Numbered from the stretch's first letter, positions 28,101-41,794 are shown. The stretch: 64,000 nt of DNA from Salvator merianae (GCA_003586115.2 QVOM02000073.1:28967298-29031297), one strand, 5' to 3'. A program made the numbers and translations. Notes: generated by a model not told the origin, from the letters alone.

Positions 28101-30684
28101 TATAAAAACTGTCTTGAAATGGAAGACCACAACACAAGGCTTCAAAATGAGATACACTAATCTACCAGTTGATATGAAAAAGCCTGGTTGTTAATAATCT
28201 TATGTATATTTGAATATGCAGAATCAGAAGTCCTGGCTGTTTTGCACTGATAGCTGCAGGGTGTGGTGACTATGTTGGTACTAATGAGCCATGCTAACTT
28301 AGACTACAGTAAGTATAAATGAAAAAGCATATGTTGAAGCATCACAGCTTTCCCATTCCAGCTGGACTCACAATAGCACCCCTGCCATACTGTATTCACA
28401 TGAAGAAGGAAATGCCCCCATAAATCATGGATGGTAAACCTGAAGCCTGGTCACATAATGGGAGTAATTCAAAATTAAACTATATACTCTGCAGCAATTG
28501 TCTTTTGCAGATGCCACCATTTAGTCCATCAGATGGCAGGACCAGGCAGATTTGGTCTGGACACCTTCAATCTTTCATTTGTAAATGCCAGCGTGCATTT
28601 TTGCCTAAAATCATTTTAGTCTGGAAAGGATAGCTACGCATGTAGAATATTCAGTGTCAGTCTGGCACAGGGAATCTGTCATTGCTTCCAATATTAAAAA
28701 TCTATTTTGTTATATTAATTTATCTAGTCACCTTTGTCTAGATATGATCAGGAGTCTCTAGAACTATGTGACCCTTGGTGCCCTTATTTTTCCCACCTAG
28801 GACAACCCAAGGTCCTACCTGGTCATTCCTAGTACTTCCTCCACTCCAGGAAAATTTTTTTAAAAAACTATATTTACCCCTGTTTGGGGAAACTCTTTCT
28901 CTCTCTTTCCTGTGATCCAAGGCAGATAATAGTGTCCAACTCCCTTGGGTTTAATAGCCAAGTCAATGCTTTGGGTGAGAGTGACATATGTTTGGGTGGT
29001 GGGAGACAACATGGAATCTGCATGTTGGGCATCAGTGTAGACCAGTTGAGAGCTCTGGGAGACAGTTTTAAACAGCCAGGTTGAGTTGTGGGCTTCAACT
29101 GGGAAGTACCAAGCACCATTTGAGTGTTCCATTAACCATAGGTCTTCCCTTTCCCTATCTGTAAGAACTGCTATTCCTAGTGCCAAGCTTACATTTCTGA
29201 ATTGACTTCATTGTGTTTTCAGGAAAATAAAATGTTTTTTCTTGATATTTTCTTAATAAAAATGGTTCTGTGTTGGAAATTCCAGACAAGTTTGGGCTCC
29301 CTCTTTGTTCCCTCTCCCTTTGGAATCCATGTTAGCTAGCTGATTCACTAAACCAACCATATCCACTTAAGATCCTATTTGTGTGAACCAAAAGCTAATT
29401 TCCCCAGTACAAACAGTTCACATAATAAATTCCACTGCAGCCATGGAATGCAACTGAGCAACCTTAATGTTCATGCAACAACCAAACACAATTTACATAA
29501 CACATTTACACCTAAAAAGTCACATGCCACATTTTTTTTTCTTTTAAAATCAGCTGAAAATCCTTTTGGACTTTGCTGTCACAGAAATAAAGCAAATATG
29601 TTAAAGTAATACAATACTCAAAAGTTTATTTCATCTATGATTTATTGCCCAGCTGTGCACCACAGTTAACTGTATAGTTTTAGAAACCATAGCAATAACT
29701 GTCATTATTTGTGCTATTTTATAGTCCTGTTGATTATTCTCCTAAAGATTTCTGCAAATCAAGCGTCAACTAAGCATGAAACCTTTCTGGTACAAAAACT
29801 GATCTTTGTCACTGAACAAATCTGTAATATTTTTAATGCAAAAAGATAGTTGTGCAAATATGTTCACTAAGGAGTAGTTCATACGTATATGCTAACTCTA
29901 TAAAAGGTTTGGTTTTGCTTTGGCTGCTTTCACATGTAGCAAAAAGGTGGCTCAAAAGCACCATAGAGATGGTTGTGTGTGGCATAAGTTCTCACTCCAT
30001 CTCTAAGGGTACCTCCAGATGGCAAAATGAAATTTCAGGATCTTCTTTTTACCTCAGAATTGCCTTTTGTCACTCCTGCCACATGGCAGGAATCAATCAC
30101 AGTAAAACCCTAGGTTTTTACCTGTCTCTGGCATTTCTCCATGGGATCATTGCTCTTGCAAAATTCCTTTATGTAGGAAATGCCTGCCCAATTCTCTTTG
30201 TTAGTTTTTGTGTGCATCCTACATGTGGACATTTTTCAAGAGGAAGGATCCCATGAAGAGATGCCAAACCGAGGTAAACAATCACAGTTATGTAGGGTGG
30301 ATTTCTGCCCAGCTAACAGGAGACTAGATTGGAACTGCCACAAATATGTAGAGCAATCCTTTACAGTCCTGGGAACACTATGGGTTTTTATCTACATATG
30401 AAGGCATCCTGATCCACCTTTCATAGCCTAGAATGCTCATGAGAGGAGAAAGTTTACAAGGCACTCTGCCTATCCCATTGTCAACCATTGCTAAGCCATT
30501 ACTAAGTTGCCTCAGAGGTAGCATTTTTTATTGTGTTTGGATGCAGCTTTTGTTTTGTTTTAATCCACAGAATTGCCAAGAGTAGATTTAAATATCAATC
30601 AATACACAGGCATCTATTCTATTGTGTCTGAAATATGTTAGTCAACAAACTGCAGTTCATCCGTATTTCCCTATTTGGAGATAG
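25129..30684. other. Long non-coding stretch with one possible exon
   Basis: I see no clear gene. A possible 101-bp exon lies at 25694-25794 (own entry). Near 27.0-27.5, 28.2-28.6 and 29.9-30.4 kb the base composition rises and resembles old, unclassified DNA-transposon copies, but no ends could be fixed. Open frames of 60-134 codons here have no recognisable domain. Confidence 0.4.
25694..25794 (+). other. Possible host exon (101 bp), unidentified
   Basis: A pyrimidine-rich tract and TTTTTTGTAG acceptor precede the segment and CAGGTAGGC, a good donor, follows it. Two of the three frames are open across it. One reads TERKSPSKQQTDISKKILYL and then a hydrophobic stretch to TDIWFQ. I do not recognise the protein. 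Splice-like signals arise by chance in AT-rich DNA, so this is only a candidate. Confidence 0.2.
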
Positions 30685-31163
30685 GGGGGCAATTCACACC
30701 TGTTGCTAGGAAGCATCAACACTTGCTAGCAAAGTGTGTTTGCACTTGGTAGAGCCCAAGTAGCTGGAAGCAGCATAACACTGCTCCCAATCACACCTAG
30801 CTGTGGAGCACAACTTTGGCCTCTACACCTTAACTGGGAGCTAATAGTCAGCTCCTGGTAAAGAGCATTCACACTTATCTTGTGGCACAGCAGCCAGGCC
30901 TACATGACCAACTGATTATGATTGCTTGCACCCATGCACCTTATGGCCCTGCCAGTTGCTATGGCAGCAGTCAGACACTTTCCAGAAGCTGCCATGGTAA
31001 GCATCAGACATGGCTAGCAGCATTTACAACATGAATGCTGGTAGCCTGTTTCAGATAAAGTACTAAGGTGACACAGTGTGGACAGTGCCTCTACTGTGTG
31101 GTCAATACCACATTAGAACAGACAAATTAGTTTGTTCTAATGATATAAGTGTGAAACACCCCC
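30685..31163. mobile_element. Harbinger-like non-autonomous element, ends approximate
   Basis: The left end GGGGGCAATTCACACCTG and right end AAGTGTGAAACACCCCC are imperfect inverted repeats. The interior repeats words found in the other GGGCC elements (CTGCTCCCAATCAC, CTGTGGAGCACAA, GCTAGCA). No target duplication could be fixed. It is non-coding. Confidence 0.55.
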
Positions 31164-31171
31164 AGTGTCAT

Positions 31172-31483
31172 AGTTTTGTAAGCTCTGTCTATGGAATTTA
31201 CTACTAGAAGAGGTGGTGACAGCAGCCAGCCTGGACAGCTTTAAGGAAGGATTAGACAAATTCATGGAGGGAGGACAGGTGTACCAATGCCTACTAGAAT
31301 GGATGCCCAGATACTATCTCAGGTTGAAGAGATAGATAGGATGACTCCAAAGGTCATTTGCAGGGACTCACGAGTAGGTGAAGGTTTTGCCTTTGTCTTT
31401 AGCTTGAGAATGTACAGAAGCAATTGGTGGGTCACTGTGTGAGGCAGGATGCTGATTAAGCAGGGCTCCTCTCACGTTCTTAA
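31172..31483 (+). mobile_element. LINE 3' fragment, CR1/L3-like (copy 1)
   Basis: The sequence ATGGAATTTACTACTAGAAGAGGTGG followed by CAGCCTGGACAGCTTTAAG..GGATTAGACAAATTCATGG corresponds to the very end of a CR1/L3-type ORF2 (the LP.EVV..SLD.FK..LD.FM region). A 3' untranslated stretch follows, with AGGTTTTGCCTTTGTCTT, GGCAGGATGCTG and a CTCACGTTCTTA end. The same sequence occurs in reverse at 54.28-54.60 kb. It is an old 5'-truncated copy. Confidence 0.75.
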
Positions 31484-34400
31484 CAATACAGTGATATTTT
31501 TGTAAATTATGAATTCACAGAACAATTGCCAAGTGGGCCCAATGTGTAAAGTAAGTAGCTATTCAGACATTTTAGGTTATGAATATATGTTAAATGAAAT
31601 TGTGCAGCTATCTTGGTAATTTCACTGTTAACCGAAATCTCCAAGGCTCAGTGATAGCTTAAATCTTAGGATGTTCACATAGATCTGGGAGAGGATCTTG
31701 CTTGACATCCAGGAAAAATGCAGGCATTCAGACAAGATCTGCATGGCCACATGAAGCTGCACCAAAAGAGGGCCAGGGCTGCAATGGCCACATGCCACTG
31801 CATGCTGCAAGTTCAGTGACGGCCCATCACTATACTCCTCTCCCAACTGATATGTTCCTGGAGGTGGAACACGATCTTGGAACACATCTTTCACAGAGTG
31901 GTACAAAAGGGCTTTTGCTTCTGCAGCTGCTGTGCTGAAGGCTGTGGCCACTGGACCTATGCACTATTACGTGAATTGTTGAAAACAGCATATCCTCTGG
32001 GGGCATTTCCAGCACATCACATAATAACCCTGTTTACAAAGAATAACACATGTAGGTTGACAGACAACCTTCCATCCTATTCCTGCACTAAAATAAGGAT
32101 TCTGGCTAGGAAGCTGATTCCTTCTATGACATTCCAACTTGTGCAGATCTTGCCTTCCTATCACAGACTACCAGTGTGTTCCTGTGTACTGCATGTCTTT
32201 TTAAGCGCCATGAAGATTTTGGATATACCACAGTAAACATGTCATCATGATTTGACCAAATTTTCATACAAAACTCAACGGAAAGTGCAAAGGTACTGGC
32301 CTGACATTGACAAGACATTTGACATTATGTGACACAAATTCTAGATAAAAGTTGTCTGTTGACTCTTCTCCAAGAAGAAACAGCCCAGGGTCTTATTAAT
32401 TTATGAATTCATAGTAAATAACCCTTTGCCTCAAGCCTTGACTGAATTTTGCTTTATATTGATGTAACCGATAAAAGTACAAAAAGACCATTCATTTATT
32501 GTCTCACAGTGAAATTTCAGGTCTAATTACAGGCAGAATATCCTGAAGTTGTGTGGTTTAGTGGTTTTTAAGAAAGAAACTATTAATCCCCAGAGAACAT
32601 CTTCACTGCATGCCGAGATTATTTGCAAAGTCTCTCAACCATTACTGGATAGCTTGACTTGCAAATGCAGAGAGGGCAACATGTCCATATATTACTAAGG
32701 GCCTTTCATTAAATCTTTCTTTTAAAAATAATTGGTTCTTTTAATCTATAATGGAACATGGACTTACAGGCTGCCTGTGATTAAAATTAAGCCTTATTTG
32801 TCATTTAATATGGTGCTATGTTTCTTCCGTAATTGAGGAGGGATCGATGCCAGCCTTGTGATGGACAGTAAGCTTATCCAACATGACGGAGATGGATTTC
32901 AGGGAAGACAAGCTTTGCTGTTCTATGTACAAGTGGGATGAGCTCGCCACATCACCAACATTTAATTATTTTGTAGGTAATTATTCATTAGAGGAGCACA
33001 AGAGTAATATTAGAAGAGCTGACAGACAAATACAATCATTATTTGTCTTAATATTTTGTTTGCATTTCTTGGTAGAAGACAATAATTAGTTTTCCATTAC
33101 ATTTGCATAAAATAATGTTGTATGAAATGAGGAAGCTCAGCTTATATTAGACCAAATGTAGTAACAGTTTTTCCTTCATTTTCATTAAAAAAAAAAAAAA
33201 AAATAGAAGTAAAGTGATGTGATGGGAGAGTTATGGAACTCTATTTCATGTAGCTTTGTCTGTTGCATTTTAAGGCATTAAAACAGAAAAAAAGGAAAAA
33301 TAACCATCCTGTATTATTCTTCAGGAGTTTTCAGATGAAGGCATGAGGGAGAAAATAAAATGTAATACAGGCTTTCATAATGAATATGTTCCACTCCAGT
33401 CTGAACAGACTGATTTGAGACTGTTGTGTTTGTGAATATGATTCTTGATCAGGAAAACTGGATTTCTTTTGCTCCATTGTCTATGTTTCCTGCACCATAA
33501 ATAATTGTTATCTCTCTGCTGGTTGCTAAGCTATAAATATTAATGTTTCACAACCAATATTAGCAGAAGCAAACCCTCTACTTTTTTGGCAGCATCTGAG
33601 AACTGGAAGAGCTATGTCTCAAGCAGCCATTATCTATCCGTTGGGATTTCTATCTTTTAATTTTACAGAGCAAAGAATGTTGCATATTCACCTTTACCTT
33701 TTTCCATACTAAACTGTAGATAGATGCATCAGAGTGCACACATTATGTTCAATGAATGTGTTTCAGTCTGGTTGTCTCAAAGGTCTTTTATTTTTTTCCT
33801 ATTCTTTTTTTCCTAAGTATCTCCAGATCTCTGGTTTTTAGACCTATCTCTCTGCCTGTCAAAATTCAATATCCAGTATGATAATATACATCATTTCCAT
33901 CACTACTGCAGTGCAACATGGTTTAGCATTCATTATTTGTCATGAAAAAAAGTATTTATAAAAAACATATTTATAAAAAGTAATTGGAATTGTACAACGA
34001 AGTAGGATAAACTATAATGAATGAACATCAGTAAATTATTTAAAAGTTTGTTTTCCATGTTCCCTTTATAACTAATGCAGAAATTTTATTTTACTGTACA
34101 TATGTTAACTTATGTTTATTTCATATGTGTCAGTTTCTACTCTGGAGATCTATCTGTAAAACTCACTGATGATATGTGAAGGACATACTTAATACCTTTA
34201 TATTTATTTACTTAGGGTTCAATTGATTTACCACCCAAAATGTGGACTTGAATCTGAATAAATAATTAACACTCCTTTTCCTCTCCTCTTTTTCTTTCTT
34301 AAGACATTTTTTCCCCTTGAACTTGAAGGTATTGGTATACAGATAAAAAGAAAACTTGGCAAATCCATGTATTGTGGATTCACATTTGTTGCATACAAAA

Positions 34401-34619
34401 GTGGATTAAAGTGTCAATCAGAATTTAGGTATCACTGGTTCTCCTAGTTTCTGAAAAACCTAATGAAGTTCTTGTTTCAAAAGTGCTTTTTGGAGGGGGG
34501 GGGCATTCATTTACTGCACAATCCTAAGACTGACAACAGCATCACTACTTCTTAAAATTCTAAAAAGCTTATCACCAGGAAGGAAAAATAATACCTTAGA
34601 TCTATTTGTGATCATCTTT
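31484..34619. other. Non-coding, AT-rich; possible conserved block at 32.56-33.12 kb
   Basis: No gene is seen. The block from about 32560 to 33120 is free of recognisable repeats and has two TAATTA homeodomain-type sites 15 bp apart (32963-32968 and 32978-32983). It resembles a developmental enhancer more than decayed repeat, but I cannot test conservation. A poly-A run lies at about 33187-33204. Confidence 0.35.
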
Positions 34620-34768
34620 GGCTGCATCCAAACATTGCTTAGTTATTCTGCTATATTTGGATATCCCAGAATAAAGCACTCCACAGAATGCATTATTCTG
34701 GAATATCTATGCTTTATTTCAGAGTACCCAAATACAGCAGAATAAATTAGTAACTTCTGGATGCAAGC
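34620..34768. mobile_element. Fold-back MITE, TAA-type family, copy 2
   Basis: It begins GGCTGCATCCAAACATTGC and ends TTCTGGATGCAAGC. The core TATTCTGCTATATTTGGATATCC pairs with the GGGTAC..AAATACAGCAGAATA half on the right. Flanking TTT on both sides is a possible 3-bp duplication. It is longer and more diverged than copy 1. Confidence 0.7.
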
Positions 34769-37700
34769 TTTTTTGCAAGTACAGGTTTCTAGCAGCATTG
34801 CAAGAAACGTTTGACAAGATCTGCATGGCCAAGTCAGGCCATGCCAAAAGAACACCAGGAATATGGCTACAGTGCATCATTGTACCTGTCTAGCACTGAA
34901 CCTGCTCCTGAAATCAGAATCCACTGCCAGAACTGCTAATTTTACAGAACAATAAAAGATAGTCTGCAAAGAAGGAGCACAGACCAGATTCATTCCCGTA
35001 GCTGTTGTGCCAAGCACCAGTAGCTACTGGGCCGACCTATCTGCACCCCTGCTGCCTGGTCCCATTATGTAAAAGTCTGAAAATAACCAAGTTGCAGATA
35101 GTTTTCTGTGTTTTATGTTGGAAACTTTAACACCAGAGAACTTCCATTCACTGGCCTCAAAGTTTGTACAGGGCAGGACACACAAGGAATGCAAGCAGTC
35201 CTGCTCCTGGGCTGAAGCAAGTACTCCATATCAAGAACAGACATGTTCCATGTCCTGCATGGAAGTTGTTCTTGTGGGATTTTCCCCCCACAAAAATAAA
35301 TATATATAACTTTTTTTTTTTTTAATATTAAGTTAGCGAGTTCTTAATGAAAAAAAAAAAGAAGAAGAGAAGGAGAGGAAAGAGAGAGAGAGAAACATAT
35401 TAAATCATTATGTTCTCTAAATGCTTCTTAACCAGCATAAATGCTTGGCAGAAAGTTAGGAAGCAACATTATCTCCTTTTAAAAGACAACAACAATTCAA
35501 CAAGAATTTCCATGGAGTACTAACTTCAACCACTACATTCCCTAGTCTATAAACATTAAGGTAATACATATGTTTTTCTAAGGAGATGAAGTGTCATAAT
35601 TTGATATGCTAAGTTTAAGTTCAAATTGGAAACGTCTTTCTAACTTTGTGCCAACAGCAGCCTGGCAGCTACTAACATACATATAATTTCATTTTTACTG
35701 TTTGATATTTCAGGCATAATTTCAGATCCATTTGGATTGACTGTCCTCTAGCAAGGCTTATTTTATAATATTTGTCCAGATTCTAGGCACTTTTATAATC
35801 TTTCTCCAGAACCTTATTATTATCATTTTTGGACATTCCTAACAAAAATGCCAAAAAACTCAGCCAGTTCTCCATTTCCCCGCACATTTAAGCTATACAG
35901 TAGGGTTAAACACTGTCCTTTGTGATATTCTATCAAATAGAGCTTGCAGTCATGGTTAAGCCAATTCTGCCTATGTCCATTTAATGAGGCCTAGGGAATG
36001 GTTCTGACACACTCTACAAGAGATGCTGCTACAGTAATTCTCCACTTGCTGCCACTTTTCTCCTTTTCTTCCATGACTCCTGGATTAGTAATGCAACATC
36101 TTCTCTCCTCTGTCATGCATGGTATCCCAGAGCTCTTGCTTTCAGGACCTCCTACAAAAAGCAATGGTGACCAGAACAGGAAATGGTAGGCAAACAGCAG
36201 ATTTCATGAAGATCTTGCTTTGGAAAGAGTTGGATGGTATGGGGAGGAGCTTAACTGTGATGGTGCTCTTTTAGTGGTACATGGCCAGAATATCTAAGAA
36301 AAGATCTGTGGTTAATAGCACAATTACCCAGAAAAGATACTTGGGAACCCATTTCTCAAATAAGCTTTTAATAAATAACATTACACTTTCAATTATAGTC
36401 TCTCTCTGCACTTGACCTTAGACTGGAACCAGGTTCTGGTCTAAGGCACTGCTGTCTGCCCACTAATGTGGATTAGCAGTAACCTTGGCCTTCATTAATA
36501 TGTTTTACCCACATGAACTTATGGACCAGGAAAAGTGCACCCTACCCTGATCCAAGGCTGTGGCCACAGACAATATTTAATCAATTTTGAGACAATCTTC
36601 AGTTCTGAGGGATCACACCCCAAAGTACATTTCTGGTTTTTTTTTCTGGGCTATTCTCTTCCATTAGGATTATCCTGTATTCAGATTATCTCAGCACTGA
36701 GACCGTTTCAGGTCATTGGTCTGTTTACATTTGCAGGGTGTGATCATGCAAGGGGTCTGTTTTGAGCAGCAACTATATTTTAGTGGGTGGGCATAGGAGA
36801 GGTTTCCTTTCCCTCTCAGACAATGTCTGATCATGTTGCCATTCACAGGTGGGAGAGAGCGGGGCATAGCTGGGACATCATTTCATCATATCCTCTCCCT
36901 CTCTATTCATTGTTGCGTTCCTGGTAGAGGCAGTCGTGGCTTGGGCAGACATTTAGCTTCCTTCTTAGCTCTGGAGGAAGTGAAAAAGAAGAGGAGAAGA
37001 ATGGAGGGAGGGAGGGGAGGGAGGGACAGGTATGGTCAGCCCAGTCAAACTAAATGAAAGGGCTGGCAGTCCACTGAGCTCCTTGGCTGCCCAGAGTGCT
37101 GGTGGCTCCCCAGAGATCTCTGATCCAACTTGGCCTTCCCACTATTGCTGCTGACAGACCAGTGCTTGACTTTTGCACCCTTGCAGAGTTATTGAGAGCA
37201 AGGAGGAAGCCTTGCCTACCTCAGTCCATTCTTCCACCTCAGCACCCCCTGCCGCCACCTCTAAAGCTTTGGACAAGTCTGCATGCTCACCTTTTCAATA
37301 TCTTCCCTCCTTAGCACCCCCCAGCAGTTTGCACCTCCTCAAGCACTAAGAAGGGGAGATATTGAAAAGGCAAGTGTGGAAGAAGGGAGAGTGAGAGACC
37401 AAACCTTCCCCTTGCTGCATCTGCTTCCCATACCCACTGTTTCATGCCTGCCCTGTCACTTTTGTCTACAGGCTTTAACTGCGCAGCACAACACACACAC
37501 ACACGGCTTCTTGCCTGCCTCATTCGGGGAATTAGATTGTCAGCACTTCTTCCATTCTAGTTTATGGGTAATGCCAGAGGCAGGAGGATCTCTAACTTCT
37601 GTAGTCTCCAGATCTCCTCCTGCTTTTTAGGACCAATCCCAGCAAGTCTCCAAGGGAGGCGTGTGGTCTAGCAGAGAAAGGAGGAACTGGGACAGAAGAA

Positions 37701-38466
37701 AGTTAGTTCTCTGAGACAGTGGCCAGAGCCCAGCTTCTGGCCCCAGTCCATCTGCCACTGTCTCCAGCAGAAAGGAAAACTTTTTCATATGGATTTGGAA
37801 GATCTCTGTGGAAAAGCCATCCAGTGTGTTTGTGTATGCAAGATGAACTCAGCTCCCCCCTAAAAATAAAGTACTCCATTGCCCAGGGTCACAACACAAC
37901 TCCTAGAAAGCACATGGCCCTCTTTGCCCATATCAGACTGAATGAGCATTTCCACAGGAAAAAATAAATAAATAATTCCTTTGGACTGTGGCCTCAGCCC
38001 AGCCTCCTGCCTCAGACTCACAGCTTCCCCCAGATGATGATAAAAAATGACCCAGACAGAAATATTAAATACTTTTGTTTCCTGCCTACAAGACCTGGGC
38101 CCAGACTTCAAGGCCTGGGCCTGGCCTTTAAAGCTTGCACTTGGGCCTGCAATGGGGAGCACTCTCTAGAATGTGGACAACCCTATCCCACTCACTTGCA
38201 ACCCATCCCAGGATGGAACAGGTTGCCTATTCCAGGCCAAGGCATCCTGCCCTAGCTGGGGATAGCTTAGTCTAATATGGAAAGGGTCATAGTTGCTTGT
38301 TTCTATCTCTTTAGGTGAGGAAGCCTCCAGAAGGAAATATAATTGTCATTAAAATCTTGTTGTTAGAAGTTTTTATATGCAAGCTAAGTGCCTTGTTGAT
38401 GGGAATAAGTCAACTTTGGCACTAGGTTCTTCAATAGTTGGCTGTCCTACTTCTGAATACTGTCAT
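34769..38466. other. Non-coding, nothing firmly recognised
   Basis: No credible gene. Small features only: an A/G-rich stretch at 35340-35395, a GGGAGG run near 37005-37025, and a short (CA)n near 37490-37504. The more GC-rich part at 36.8-37.7 kb gives several open frames on both strands but no domain or splice pattern. Confidence 0.4.
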
Positions 38467-38469
38467 ATT

Positions 38470-39500
38470 GGGCCTGTTCGCACTGAGCTCGGTAGACCGT
38501 TCCCAGTAGTTGGCTTCGGACCGGAGAGGTTGGAGAACGCTGGCTGCCATTCGCACTCCCAGCCAGAGGAACGGACCCGAAGCTGACCAGCAGAGGGAAC
38601 AGTGCAGATGGCATCCGCTAGTTAGGTACCACACTCCGTACCATCAAGCTCCGCTTTGTAACCAGAGGGCTCCTTACAGAGCCGGCTTCGTAACGGCAGC
38701 TAGGCTGCCATGCCCAAAGGGCTATTCCGGGCATGAAGCACCGGACCGGGGCATGAAGCACTGGACGACGCATGTGCAGCCGCGCCAGCCCCGCCCCGCC
38801 ACCATTTCAAACGCGGACAGGAGTGCGAAAGCACCTACCCCGACCTTCACTCCATTGTGCAAGTCGGAATGAAGACAAGCTTTTACTTGTCTAGCCTTAC
38901 CCAGGATCAGGTACAAATCGGGTATGATGTGGTTCGGATTGTCAAAGAAGAATTACTCACAAGGAGAGAAGTTTCATCAACCCAGAATTGTTTATTTAGA
39001 TACACACAAGCGCTTGTGGGAGGCTCAGATAAGCTGAGTGACTCTCTGAATACAGTTTAGCGAAGGCTTTTATAATGTAAATGATATTGTAATTGTTTAC
39101 ATAACAGGAAATCTCATTACCCCTCCCATTAGGTCAGTATGCTCCTAAGTTTCCTTTTCCCTGGAATTATCAGGGTTAGGTCGCGTCCTTCTTACTCCGA
39201 AATCACTGTTTCAGGGCCCCTGCTTGCATAAACTAAGATATTAAACAATTCTACGAAAAAGTGTTACAAAGGACAAAGCAAGGCAAAGGACAAGGACAGA
39301 GGAAGTATTGCAAATATTTCTTCATGCAGCCCTTATGTCTTAGCTATTAAGCTTTAAGTTTAAACACCCCTCTTAGGCCCTTAACCTGAATTTATACGGT
39401 TCTTTCACAGGATCGGGTGAGGCGTGCACCGGCGGCAGTGTGAAGCCTCCGTTCCAGCGAGCGGACAAGAACGGACTACCGCTGTAGTGTGAACAGGCCC
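38470..39500. mobile_element. Harbinger-like GC-rich element split by a nested insertion
   Basis: The left end GGGCCTGTTCGCACT and right end AGTGTGAACAGGCCC are 15-bp inverted repeats with one mismatch, flanked by ATT on both sides (38467-38469 and 39501-39503). Without the nested segment (38924-39411) it is about 540 bp. It is rich in CpG, non-coding, and has GAACGG/CCGTTC words repeated at both ends. Confidence 0.85.
38924..39411 (-). mobile_element. Nested 488-bp LTR-like insertion, class uncertain
   Basis: The segment is flanked by the 7-bp direct repeat ATCGGGT (38917-38923 and 39412-39418) and interrupts the Harbinger-like element cleanly. It is AT-rich, unlike its host. Read on the minus strand it starts near TGTGAAAGAACC, has a TATAAA close to that end and an AATAAA about 70 bases before the far end, and finishes CCACATCA. 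This resembles a solo LTR, but the 7-bp repeat does not abut the TG and CA exactly, so the class remains open. Confidence 0.5.
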
Positions 39501-41438
39501 ATTGTTAATACTTCACAAACTATTTATACAGTTTATACTTCTATTGGTGGTTATTTTTTCCTCTACAGAATTGATTTTGTGTATTGTCTTTTAAACACCA
39601 AAACAAAGCAAAATATTGTCCTTGATATCCACGTCTAGCTTGTTCTCCTTCCTCTCCTATAAACAGCCTGTGAACATACCAATATACAAATAAATGTGAT
39701 TTGATTTGCATAGTTTGCCTTAGAAAATGATCATCCATGGTGAAGTGCTAAGATACAAATCAAAATATTACTAATTTCAATGCTTTATAGGTTTATCTTT
39801 GTGGCTGGCAAATACATACTCCCACTCAGCAATCTCTGTCCCTTTGTTCTGTTTAAGAGCTCTGTTTGTAAAGAGCCAATCCTTTAATGAAATAATTATT
39901 ATATAAGGCCACCGAAGGAAATTAATGACAAAGAACATAGAGGATAGACAAGCTTTTAATACAGTTGTTTATAAGGTTCATTTTTATTCTTATTGACACC
40001 GCTGTTGCTGCTGCTATGAATCATTCTTAAGCCAAAGGGTAAAATCAGCAGTGGCCTGTGGCAGAAATTGCCCAGGGAGATTTTGGAAGCACCACATCCA
40101 GATTGTCTGGGTTTGTTTAATATGTACTATGGCTCAGATTAAGTAGATATTTCTTGCATGGAAGACTTCTAACAATTTCAGCAAATCTACATATGGCATT
40201 TAAAGATGTGCTCATCGACACTAGCCAGTAGCCACTACTGCATACAATTATATATCAACACCAAGTAGAACAACTTGTGGAGACCATGCTATGTGGTATT
40301 TGCAAGGGACAGTTACTGTTGGTTCTTCTACTAAGCTTAAATATTTACAAAAGTCACTGAAAATGAATAAACCTTGATCACAACCAGTCAATTTTCATGG
40401 ACCATCAGAGCACTACTACTATAGATGTCATTTAAGTATCTTCTCTGAATATATACATTTGTACCTGTTGAAACATAAATGGATGCTGACGTTTGTTGAC
40501 AGAGGTTCAAGTTTAAAAATATTCAGTGGGCAAGATGTTTCTCTATACCAGCCTCAGCAAACATTGCCCTGTTTCCTTTTTCAACTTCACAAGAATGTCT
40601 TGCCACATTGCTCTTTTATTTCTTGTCTCTTAGTCAAATGTCCTTCATTCTTTTTGCCAGATTTGAACATTTAATTCCATTCCATTCAGATGAATGGGCA
40701 GAGTTCAAATGATATTTTAAGAGTCACCTACTCTACTACGTACTCAACTACAGTCCTCATCAGATGTACTAGTGGAAATGACGGTGACCCATCACTGAAG
40801 CAACAGAGCCATCCTTGGACTTGTCATCTAGCCTAATCACTGGTGAAGCACAGCATGGCATAGTTTATCTCTCTGCAGTATGCTTTACAGCCATAAATAT
40901 AGCTGTCCACCTCATCACTGTGAAGGGAAAGGATACCCCATAGATGGCCAAACCAGACTGGTCACAGAAATTGCCAAACCAATTAACCTAGCCATAGAAA
41001 AAGCTGGGAAAAAAACCACACAGGTATATCAATGTTTGACACATTTTCTATAGCTTTTGGCAAACCAAAGTGCTGGAAAAGTGCTTTTTCCCACACTCCT
41101 CCTCTCGCATATCACAGGGGCTGATGGCTTGCATTTTTTTAAAGACTGTCTGAACATAGGCTACATATGAACACTCATATGCATACATTGGTGATATTTG
41201 TACACGTCTATACACAATGGTGCACAAATATTAGTGAAAGGACTTTAAACTTGCATCACTCACTTGAATAGAGTAGCCATGAAGTTCAAATACAATGGAA
41301 TTTGAGGTGAATAGAAAATTCATATTTTGAATTCTGACAGCACCCTTCCCTGTCCATCTGTGAGGGTTTCACATTAGCCAAAAGTAGTTTCCACTTTCCT
41401 TATGGGAGCTGTCTTGCTGTCTACTTCAGAATCTTACA

Positions 41439-41440
<2 letters not shown>
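39501..41440. other. Non-coding, nothing recognised
   Basis: AT-rich DNA with no gene, no clear repeat ends and no RNA gene that I can support. Confidence 0.5.

Positions 41441-41502
<62 letters not shown>
41440..41502. repeat. (ATT)n microsatellite
   Basis: About twenty perfect TTA/ATT units in a single orientation, unlike the inverted array at 3.5 kb. Confidence 0.96.
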
Positions 41503-41794
41503 TTACTTTCTGTAACATCTGTAAAGCATCTTACACAGGAAGGATATAAATCTGATAGTTAAGTCTTTTAAAAATATCATTCGTTTCTCCCTAGAAAAAT
41601 CAAAATGGTCAACCTCCTAACACTTTTTATTGTAAGGCACCAAAAGTTATTGGGTGTCTATAAAAATTTTGTAAATAAAAAACAGAACCTATTAAATAGC
41701 TTTATTAAACATTTTAGTGAGTGACTCACTAACTATAAACCACACTGCTCAAATATTATAAGAGTACAGGCTAAAAGTACATCCAAAATCCCAG

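Noticed and set aside
28860..29186. Minus-strand open frame of 108 codons
   Set aside because: No recognisable domain and no support from splice signals or neighbours. I cannot distinguish it from chance.
37096..37630. Host exon in the more GC-rich stretch
   Set aside because: Open frames occur on both strands with no domain, no consistent splice sites and low-complexity composition.
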